Shown: piece after piece, positions 56,965 through 64,000 of the stretch
Layout: each line of letters starts with the position of its first letter
Numbering within the stretch: position 1 is the stretch's first letter
DNA from: an uncultured Halanaerobiales bacterium
GTDB taxonomy: Bacteria; Bacillota; Halanaerobiia; Halanaerobiales; M55B127
Length of the DNA: 64,000 bases
Direction of reading: 5' to 3'
NCBI GenBank assembly: GCA_913055675.1
Contig: CAJXKY010000003.1
Span: 17,805 to 81,804 of the forward strand
Notes under the pieces: model-generated
Databases searched by the model: none
What the model was told of the DNA's origin: nothing
What the model saw: the letters and a program-made list of their open reading frames with translations, nothing else
Position numbers and translations under genes: made by a program

Positions 56965-57192
56965 AATTAATATTTAAAGCAGGTATTTTAAGTTTTGTAT
57001 AGAATATTTATAATTGCATGTAATATTGATTGTAATTTATAACAAAAAAATAACCTATTAGTGCAATTTGAATTCATAGGAGGTGGTTGATAACAATAAA
57101 TATATTAGTTGAAACATAAAATATATTTAATTGTTATTATATACTAATATAGTAACCTAATATTTCAAAAAACTAGAGGAGGTATTAATTTA

Positions 57193-59856
57193 ATGTCAGA
57201 AGAAAAAAAATATGTATACTTTTTCGGTGGTGGAGAAGCTGATGGTAGAACCGGGTTAAAAAATTTACTTGGTGGTAAAGGTGCCAACTTAGCAGAAATG
57301 ACTAATTTGGGAATCAATGTTCCACCTGGATTTTCAATAACTACTGAAGTGTGTACTTTATATTATGAAAACGACGAAAATTATCCAGACGGTTTGGAAG
57401 AAGAAGTGGCAGAAAACCTTGATAGATTGGAAAATCTAATGGGTAAAGAACTTGGTGATCCTGACGACCCATTATTAGTATCTGTTAGATCTGGTGCAAG
57501 AGAATCTATGCCTGGGATGATGGATACTGTATTAAATCTTGGTTTAAACGATGTAACTGTGAAAGGTTTAGCAAAACAAACCGGTAATGAAAGATTTGCA
57601 TATGATTCATATCGTAGATTTGTTCAAATGTATGGTAACGTAGTTCTAGGTATGGATGGAAGCGATTTTGAAGAAATCATTGAAGAAAAGAAAGAAGAAT
57701 ATGACGCTGAAGTAGATACCGATTTAGGTGTAGAAGCTTTAAAAGAATTAGTTGAAGAATTTAAAACTTATATTAAAAAAGAAACCGGAGTTGAATTCCC
57801 AGAAGATCCTAAAAAACAATTATGGAGAGCTATTACAGCTGTATTCGGTTCCTGGAATAATGAAAGAGCTATTAGTTATAGAAATCTAAATGATATCCCA
57901 CATCATTGGGGTACTGCTGTTAATGTACAAACTATGGTTTATGGTAATATGGGAGAAAATTGTGGTACTGGGGTAGCATTTACCCGCAATCCCTCAACTG
58001 GTGAAAAGAAATATTATGGTGAATATTTGAAAAACGCACAAGGTGAAGATGTTGTTTCAGGGGTAAGAACTCCAAAAGATATTTCAGAACTAAAAAATGA
58101 TATGCCTGAAGCATATGAACAGTTAGTTGAGATATTTGAAAAATTAGAGCAACATTATAAAGATGTTCAAGATGTTGAATTCACAATACAGCAAGGCGAA
58201 TTATTTATGCTGCAAACTAGAACTGGTAAAAGAACTGCCAGTGCTGCAGTAAAGATTGCTGTAGATATGGTTGATGAAGGTCTGATTGATAAAGAAACTG
58301 CGGTTCAAAGAATTGAACCTAAGAAATTGGATCAATTACTTCATAAGAGAATAGATCCAGATGCAGATGTTGATATGTTAGCAGTAGGTTTAGATGCATC
58401 ACCAGGAGCGGCCTCTGGTAAAGTAGTATTTGATTCTGATGAGGCTGCTGAACGTGGTGATGCTGGTGAAGAAGTAATTCTCGTAAGAACTGAAACTTCA
58501 CCTGAAGATATACATGGTATGGCTGCTGCACAAGGTGTATTAACTTCTCGCGGTGGTATGACAAGTCATGCTGCAGTAGTAGCTCGTGGGATGGGAAAAC
58601 CCGCTGTTGCAGGTTGTGAGGATATTGATGTAGATTATGAAAAAGAAGAATTTTCTGTAGATGGGCGTACTATAAAAAAAGATGAATATATTACAATTGA
58701 TGGTGGAAATGGTGAAGTATCATACGGTGTAGCACCTACAATTGATCCAGAAATGGATGAAAACTTTCACCAAATTATGGAATGGGCAGATAAATTCAGA
58801 GCTATCAAAGTTAGAACAAATGCTGATACTCCTGAAGACGCTGCTAAAGCAATCGAATACGGTGCAGAAGGTATTGGATTGACAAGAACAGAGCATATGT
58901 TCTTTGCTGAAGATCGTTTACCTATAGTTCAAGATATGATACTTGCAGCAGATAAAGAATCAAGACAAGAAGCTTTAGATAAATTGCAACCAATGCAAAA
59001 AGAAGATTTTAAAGGTATTTTTGAAGCGATGGGAGCAAGACCAGTTACCATTAGATTATTAGATCCACCACTACATGAATTCTTACCGGATCATGATGAG
59101 TTACTTGTAGAAGTAACTGAATTAAAAATCAAAGGTAATGATGAAGAAAAATTAAAAGAAAAACAAAATATGCTTAAAGCTATGGAGAGGCTTGAAGAGG
59201 TTAACCCAATGCTTGGGCACCGTGGTTGTAGATTAGGTGTTAGTTATCCTGAAATATATGCAATGCAAGTTAGAGCAATTTTTGAAGCAGCAGGAGAGCT
59301 AGTACTTGAAGGTAAGGAAGTAACCCCGGAAGTTATGATTCCATTAGTTTCTGATATTAGTGAGTTGAAAATTACAAAAGAAGTAGCAAAGAATGCTGCT
59401 GAAGAAGTATTAGATGAATTAGGAGTTGAATTAGAGTACTCAATTGGTACAATGATTGAACTTCCAAGAGCTTGCTTAACTGCTGATAAAATAGCTGAAG
59501 AAGCAGAATTCTTCTCCTTTGGTACAAACGACCTAACTCAGACTACTTATGGCTTTAGTCGTGATGATGCCGAAGGTAAATTCTTAGCTCAATATATTGA
59601 AGATAATATATTTGAGAATAATCCATTCCAGGTCTTGGACCAACCAGGAGTAGGAGAATTAATGAAAATTGGTGTAGAAAAAGGACGTTCCACAAGAAAT
59701 GACTTAAAGGTAGGTATTTGTGGTGAACATGGAGGAGAACCTAGTTCTGTAAAATTCTGTCATAGAGCAGGATTAGATTATGTATCTTGTTCTCCATTTA
59801 GAGTTCCAATTGCAAGATTATCAGCTGCTCAAGCTCAATTAGAAGATCAAGAATAA
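57193..59856 (+). CDS. ppdK: Pyruvate, phosphate dikinase
   Basis: An 887-residue enzyme that interconverts pyruvate and PEP with ATP and phosphate (pyrophosphate in glycolytic direction). The nucleotide-grasp domain is N-terminal. The phosphohistidine motif GGMTSHAAVVARGMG carries H459, and the C-terminal PEP-binding barrel has C843 in GICGEHGGEP. In anaerobes it often serves in glycolysis. The usual neighbouring PPDK regulatory protein is missing. AGAGGAGG precedes the ATG. The 228-base upstream gap has an orphan AGGAGGTGG at 57078. Confidence 0.97.
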   Translation: MSEEKKYVYFFGGGEADGRTGLKNLLGGKGANLAEMTNLGINVPPGFSITTEVCTLYYENDENYPDGLEEEVAENLDRLENLMGKELGDPDDPLLVSVRSGARESMPGMMDTVLNLGLNDVTVKGLAKQTGNERFAYDSYRRFVQMYGNVVLGMDGSDFEEIIEEKKEEYDAEVDTDLGVEALKELVEEFKTYIKKETGVEFPEDPKKQLWRAITAVFGSWNNERAISYRNLNDIPHHWGTAVNVQTMVYGNMGENCGTGVAFTRNPSTGEKKYYGEYLKNAQGEDVVSGVRTPKDISELKNDMPEAYEQLVEIFEKLEQHYKDVQDVEFTIQQGELFMLQTRTGKRTASAAVKIAVDMVDEGLIDKETAVQRIEPKKLDQLLHKRIDPDADVDMLAVGLDASPGAASGKVVFDSDEAAERGDAGEEVILVRTETSPEDIHGMAAAQGVLTSRGGMTSHAAVVARGMGKPAVAGCEDIDVDYEKEEFSVDGRTIKKDEYITIDGGNGEVSYGVAPTIDPEMDENFHQIMEWADKFRAIKVRTNADTPEDAAKAIEYGAEGIGLTRTEHMFFAEDRLPIVQDMILAADKESRQEALDKLQPMQKEDFKGIFEAMGARPVTIRLLDPPLHEFLPDHDELLVEVTELKIKGNDEEKLKEKQNMLKAMERLEEVNPMLGHRGCRLGVSYPEIYAMQVRAIFEAAGELVLEGKEVTPEVMIPLVSDISELKITKEVAKNAAEEVLDELGVELEYSIGTMIELPRACLTADKIAEEAEFFSFGTNDLTQTTYGFSRDDAEGKFLAQYIEDNIFENNPFQVLDQPGVGELMKIGVEKGRSTRNDLKVGICGEHGGEPSSVKFCHRAGLDYVSCSPFRVPIARLSAAQAQLEDQE

Positions 59857-59899
59857 ATATAGTATTTTAATAATATAGGATACTTTTATTGAGAGGAGG

Positions 59900-59930
59900 A
59901 TCCATACTTAAGGGTATGGATTCTTCTTTC
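59900..59930 (+). terminator. Probable terminator after ppdK
   Basis: ATCCATAC/GTATGGAT stem with a TTAAGG loop, followed by a T-rich but interrupted tract. Confidence 0.65.
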
Positions 59931-59960
59931 TTTTAATTATAAAAAAAAGGGGAAAATTTT

Positions 59961-60965
59961 ATGAGAAAATATCTTGAAGGTAGAGAAGAAAGAGAACTTT
60001 CAAAATTTGCTCAACTCAGTCTTAATAGTGAGGGAAGACAATATAAGGAAGAACAAGGGGATTTTAGGACATGCTTTCAAAGAGATAGAGACAGGATTAT
60101 TCACTCAAAAGCTTTTAGGAGACTAAAACACAAAACTCAAGTATTTATTGCTCCTGAGGGTGACCACTATAGAACTAGATTGACTCATACTTTAGAAGTT
60201 TCGCAAATAGCAAGAACAATTGCACGAAGTTTACGTTTAAACGAAGATTTAACAGAAGCAATATCTTTAGGGCATGATTTGGGTCATACTCCCTTTGGTC
60301 ATGCCGGCGAAGAAGCGTTAAACCAGGTGTGTGAAGGTGAATTTTCACACAACAAACAAAGTTTAAGAGTAGTAAATTTATTAGAAAAAAGAAAAGAAGA
60401 AATTCCTGGTTTAAATTTAACAAAAGAAGTTAGAGATGGAATTGCCAATCATACTGGGGAGAATAAACCTGAGACTCTTGAAGGTTGTATTGTTAAAATT
60501 GCGGACCGAATTGCTTATATTAATCATGATATAGATGATGCTTTGAGAGCAGGTTTAATTAAGTTAGAAGATTTACCTCAGGACGCAATAAAAGTGTTAG
60601 GTAAAACGCATTCTCAGCGTATAGATACGATGGTTAGGGATATGATTATTGAAAGTGAAAATAGTAATGAAATAAAAAGAAGCAAGAAAGTTTATAAGGC
60701 AACACAACAATTAAGAAATTTCCTTTTTGAAAATATTTATTTTGGATCATCAGCAAAAAAAGAAGAAGAAAAAGCGAAGAGATTAATAAAATTACTTTAT
60801 GACTTCTACAAAGATAATCCTGAGAGATTACCTAAAGAATTTTTGAAAGGAACAAATGATAATATCGAACAGATAATTATTGACTATATTGCCGGAATGT
60901 CAGATCGTTACGCTATTAAAATAGCTAAAGATATTTATATTCCAGAACCCTGGTTTGTAAAATAA
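59961..60965 (+). CDS. dgt: dGTP triphosphohydrolase-like HD protein
   Basis: A 334-residue HD-domain protein. RDRDRIIHSKAFRRLKHKTQVF is the dGTPase hallmark, and the HD residues are in RLTHTLEVSQIART and LGHDLGHTPFGHAGE. Family members remove triphosphate from deoxynucleotides. The length matches the short deoxyguanosinetriphosphatase-like group. AAAAGGGGAAAA precedes the ATG. It lies directly upstream of dnaG, a frequent neighbour in clostridia. Confidence 0.93.
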   Translation: MRKYLEGREERELSKFAQLSLNSEGRQYKEEQGDFRTCFQRDRDRIIHSKAFRRLKHKTQVFIAPEGDHYRTRLTHTLEVSQIARTIARSLRLNEDLTEAISLGHDLGHTPFGHAGEEALNQVCEGEFSHNKQSLRVVNLLEKRKEEIPGLNLTKEVRDGIANHTGENKPETLEGCIVKIADRIAYINHDIDDALRAGLIKLEDLPQDAIKVLGKTHSQRIDTMVRDMIIESENSNEIKRSKKVYKATQQLRNFLFENIYFGSSAKKEEEKAKRLIKLLYDFYKDNPERLPKEFLKGTNDNIEQIIIDYIAGMSDRYAIKIAKDIYIPEPWFVK

Positions 60966-61095
60966 ATTAAATTTTATGCAGGAATTTACCATTAACTCCT
61001 GAATAAATCACTATGTGCCAATACAATATGCTAATTAAATATTGAAGGATTTTTTTTAATTTTAAAGAATAATATAAATAGCAGGAATGATAATT

Positions 61096-62847
61096 ATGAG
61101 ACAAAATAATGAAAATTTTAGTGATAAAGTAAAAGAGCAAACTGATATAGTAGAGGTGGTTTCGGAATACGTTAATTTAAAAAGAACCGGAAAAAATTAT
61201 CAAGGGCTTTGCCCATTTCATCAAGAGAATACTCCATCCTTTACTGTTAATCCAGATAATCAATTTTTTTATTGTTTTGGCTGTGGAAAAGGTGGAGATA
61301 TTTTTAATTTTATAATGGAAATTGAAAATATTACTTTTTATGAAAGTTTACGCCTTTTAGCAAAGAAAAATAATATGGAAATGCCCGATTCGAAGGGATA
61401 TTCAAAAGAATATAATAGAAAAAGAGAAAAAATATTTAAAATACATCAATTGGCTGCTAAATTTTATAATTATCTATTGTTAAATAAACAGGTTGGAAAT
61501 GATGCATATAAATATTTAACAAACCGAGGATATACTGAAAAAGATATAGAAAGATATCATTTAGGATATGCGCCTGATAGCTGGCACAGTTTACACAACT
61601 TTTTAAATAAACGAGATTATGATAATGAAATATTAAGTGAATCTGGTTTGATAGGGCACAAAAATGATAATTATTATGATAAGTTTCGTGACAGGATTAT
61701 GTTTCCCATTTTTAATTCTCAAGGTGAAGTTATTGCCTTTGGTGGAAGAAGATTAAATGATGAAGACAATAGTTCTCCTAAATACTATAATTCACCAGAA
61801 ACACTTATTTTTCATAAAAGTAAAAACCTTTATGGTTTAAACTGGGCTAAAAAGGGATTTAGAGAAACAAATAGTGCCATAATCATGGAAGGTTATACTG
61901 ATGTAATAACTGCCCATAAATATGGACTGAATAATGCAGTTGCTTCTTTAGGTACTGCTTTGACCTTAGAACAAGCCAAAATATTGAAAAGATATATTGA
62001 CAATGCATATATAGCATTTGATCCTGATTTTGCAGGAGAAAAAGCAACATTAAAAGGATTAGAGATATTAAAAGAGGCTGATTTAAATGTTCGAATTATT
62101 GAATTGCCTGAAGGGGAAGACCCGGATGATTTTATAAAGCAAGAAGGGAAAGAAAAGTTTGAAAAATTAATGAATGCTTCTTATAATTTAATAGAATTTA
62201 AAATTAGAAGTGTAGTTAATGAAAACGAAAGTTATAATGTAAATCAAAGAATTAACCGCTCTAAAAAGGTTTTAAATATTATTTCTCAGATAGATGACCC
62301 TATTGAACAAGATGTTTATTTGAAAAAAACAGCTGAAATTTTAAATATTGATAAAAATGCCATGCAAGAAGCTTTAAAATCTTTTAATCAAAAAATTAGG
62401 CAGGAAAATGAAGATGAGAATAGAATAAAAGAAAAGGACTCTAAAAAAGATATTGATAATTTAAACTATCATGATCTGGTATTAAAAACTTTAATTGATA
62501 ATCCTGAGAGAATTGAAATAATTCAGAATGAGATTAAATCTGATTATTTATCAGGAATATATAGAAAAGCGTTTAGCCTAATAGTTGACAAGGGATTAGA
62601 TATTAAAAAAATGAATATCGAAGACGAAATTCAAGATGAAGAATTACTCGAATATTTTATGATTTTGACTGTGAAGGAAAGACAAGAGGTTAGTGATGAT
62701 AAGTTTGAGGCTTTGATTGAAATGGTACAGAAGGATTATAAAAAAAGAGCTAAAAATGAAATTTATAATAAATTAAAAGAAGTAAAGGAAAGTAAGTCTG
62801 AAATCAATAATCTCTTGCGAGATTATTTTAAGATATTAAAGGTTTAG
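61096..62847 (+). CDS. dnaG: DNA primase
   Basis: A 583-residue primase. The N-terminal CHC2 zinc-binding domain has [11 protein letters not shown] and [11 protein letters not shown]. The TOPRIM core has IIMEGYTDV and the acidic [11 protein letters not shown], and a C-terminal helicase-interaction region follows. It makes RNA primers at the fork. ATG 61096 has AGGAATGATAATT upstream; 61087 is an alternative. It is followed after 17 bases by rpoD, the conserved macromolecular-synthesis pair. Confidence 0.96.
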   Translation: MRQNNENFSDKVKEQTDIVEVVSEYVNLKRTGKNYQGLCPFHQENTPSFTVNPDNQFFYCFGCGKGGDIFNFIMEIENITFYESLRLLAKKNNMEMPDSKGYSKEYNRKREKIFKIHQLAAKFYNYLLLNKQVGNDAYKYLTNRGYTEKDIERYHLGYAPDSWHSLHNFLNKRDYDNEILSESGLIGHKNDNYYDKFRDRIMFPIFNSQGEVIAFGGRRLNDEDNSSPKYYNSPETLIFHKSKNLYGLNWAKKGFRETNSAIIMEGYTDVITAHKYGLNNAVASLGTALTLEQAKILKRYIDNAYIAFDPDFAGEKATLKGLEILKEADLNVRIIELPEGEDPDDFIKQEGKEKFEKLMNASYNLIEFKIRSVVNENESYNVNQRINRSKKVLNIISQIDDPIEQDVYLKKTAEILNIDKNAMQEALKSFNQKIRQENEDENRIKEKDSKKDIDNLNYHDLVLKTLIDNPERIEIIQNEIKSDYLSGIYRKAFSLIVDKGLDIKKMNIEDEIQDEELLEYFMILTVKERQEVSDDKFEALIEMVQKDYKKRAKNEIYNKLKEVKESKSEINNLLRDYFKILKV

Positions 62848-62864
62848 GAAAGGAGGTAATATAC

Positions 62865-63947
62865 ATGGCTAATAAAGATATTAAACCAGAAAATATGGAA
62901 CAAGTGAAAGAACTAATAGAAAAAGGTAAAGAAGAAGGCGAATTAACTTATGAAGAAATAATGAGTTCCCTGGAAGATGTAGAATTAGATGAAGATGATA
63001 TTGAAAAAATATATGAGATTTTCACTGAAATGGATATAGACATAATTGAAGAAGATTCAGATGATGAAGATGATGATGACGATGATGATGAACTTGATTT
63101 AAGCATTCCCCAGGGTGTTGGAATAGATGATCCTGTTCGCATGTATTTAAAAGAAATTGGTAAAGTTGATTTATTAACTGCCGAAGAAGAGGTGGATCTT
63201 GCCAAGAGAATGGAACAAGGTGACATGGAAGCAAAAAGGCAATTAGTAGAAGCCAACCTCAGATTGGTGGTTAGTATTGCCAAAAAGTATGTTGGAAGAG
63301 GTATGCTATTCCTAGACCTTATTCAAGAAGGTAATATGGGCCTTATGAAGGCAGTAGAGAAATTTGATTATACTAAAGGTTATAAATTTAGTACGTATGC
63401 TACATGGTGGATTAGACAGGCTATTACACGTTCTATTGCTGATCAAGCAAGAACAATTAGAATACCCGTGCATATGGTAGAAACCATTAATAAGTTAATT
63501 CGTGTTTCGAGACAGCTATTACAAGAAAAAGGTAGAGAACCTACTCCAGAAGAAATTGGAGAGGAAATGGATATGAGTGCTGATAAAGTTAGAGAAATTA
63601 AAAAGATAGCTCAAGAACCTGTTTCTCTAGAAACACCAATTGGAGAAGAAGAAGATAGTCACTTAGGTGATTTTATCGAAGATGAAGATGCTCCAGCTCC
63701 AGCCTCTGCAGCTTCTTATATGTTGTTAAGAGACCAGTTAGATAATGTTTTAGATACTTTAACTGATAGAGAAAAAAGAGTACTTGAATTACGATTTGGT
63801 ATAGAAGACGGTAGACCAAGAACATTAGAAGAAGTAGGTAAAGAGTTTGGTGTAACAAGGGAAAGAATTAGACAGATAGAAGCTAAGGCCTTAAGAAAGC
63901 TCAGACATCCTAGTAGAAGTAAAAAATTAAAAGACTATTTGAGTTAA
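62865..63947 (+). CDS. rpoD: RNA polymerase sigma factor RpoD/SigA
   Basis: A 360-residue primary sigma factor. Region 1.1 is short and followed by a run of aspartates (about 64-79). Region 1.2 ([20 protein letters not shown]), regions 2.1-2.4 ([20 protein letters not shown]), region 3 and region 4.2 ([19 protein letters not shown]) are complete. It should recognise the TTGACA/TATAAT promoters seen through this window. AAAGGAGG precedes the ATG. Confidence 0.97.
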   Translation: MANKDIKPENMEQVKELIEKGKEEGELTYEEIMSSLEDVELDEDDIEKIYEIFTEMDIDIIEEDSDDEDDDDDDDELDLSIPQGVGIDDPVRMYLKEIGKVDLLTAEEEVDLAKRMEQGDMEAKRQLVEANLRLVVSIAKKYVGRGMLFLDLIQEGNMGLMKAVEKFDYTKGYKFSTYATWWIRQAITRSIADQARTIRIPVHMVETINKLIRVSRQLLQEKGREPTPEEIGEEMDMSADKVREIKKIAQEPVSLETPIGEEEDSHLGDFIEDEDAPAPASAASYMLLRDQLDNVLDTLTDREKRVLELRFGIEDGRPRTLEEVGKEFGVTRERIRQIEAKALRKLRHPSRSKKLKDYLS

Positions 63948-64000
63948 TTAGTATTTGAGAGTAAAAGTGACTATAATACAGCATTTATAAGATAATTTAT

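Noticed and set aside
62948..63283. Ser-rich antisense open frame over rpoD
   Set aside because: It is the complement of the Asp-rich codons of the sigma factor; no ribosome site or promoter.
1..64000. CRISPR arrays, insertion sequences, tRNA or rRNA genes
   Set aside because: Reading through all intergenic gaps I found no regularly spaced repeats, transposase genes, CCA-ended cloverleafs or rRNA-like sequence.

Overview
This window is a stretch of core chromosome from an AT-rich, low-GC Gram-positive-lineage bacterium (Firmicutes/Bacillota). Gene order and protein style fit an anaerobe of the Halanaerobiales type (inference; no rRNA is present to confirm it). Support comes from oxygen-independent enzymes (class III ribonucleotide reductase, HemW, pyruvate phosphate dikinase). 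Two exported ABC binding proteins also carry cleavable signal peptides without a lipobox, as expected of a cell with an outer membrane. Many strong sigma-A promoters with 17-bp spacers, frequent TTG/GTG starts and simple hairpin terminators are visible.

Layout. 1-1385: the 3' end of nrdD, interrupted by an intein, then nrdG, then a separate 47-residue gene holding the glycyl-radical domain that NrdD itself lacks. 1391-10555: a sugar-utilisation block, with a minus-strand LacI regulator, CUT1-type ABC transporter and GH38 alpha-mannosidase, and a divergent GH13 alpha-glucosidase. 10547-13860 (minus): a HutP-family gene followed by a TrpXYZ-like ABC transporter whose leader carries a strong promoter, a short tandem repeat and a terminator. 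14095-15159: a ferritin-like protein and a gamma-carbonic-anhydrase-like protein. 15288-20807: nadD, yqeK, an LCP protein and rsfS, then a leucine T-box and leuS. 20896-22707: a small redox/metal group ending in a CsoR-type repressor. 22993-24754: a DnaD-like protein, a DnaC-like ATPase and an unrecognised small protein that shares a C-terminal peptide with DnaD. 24853-29614: udk, an SLBB protein, comEC, holA and rpsT. 29831-42908: lepA, hemW, the CIRCE-controlled hrcA-grpE-dnaK-dnaJ heat-shock cluster, rsmE, mtaB, a HIT protein, NfeD/FloA and a small membrane protein. 43117-56964: ccpN-like, glpX, phoH, a 7TM-HD phosphodiesterase, ybeY, a CBS membrane protein, a DUF3048 protein, cdd, era, deoC, recO and glyQS. 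57193-63947: ppdK, dgt, dnaG and rpoD.

Most of 15-64 kb follows the familiar Bacillus order (nadD-yqeK-rsfS ... comEC-holA-rpsT-lepA-hemW-hrcA-grpE-dnaK-dnaJ-rsmE-mtaB ... phoH-ybeY-cdd-era-recO-glyQS ... dnaG-sigA). Some usual members (prmA, dgkA, the PPDK regulatory protein) are missing and several genes are inserted.

The most interesting points are the doubly modified nrdD locus (intein plus detached radical domain), the peptide shared by the two proteins flanking the helicase-loader-like ATPase, and the HutP-family gene directly upstream of an attenuator-controlled transporter. I saw no CRISPR array, insertion sequence, rRNA or tRNA.
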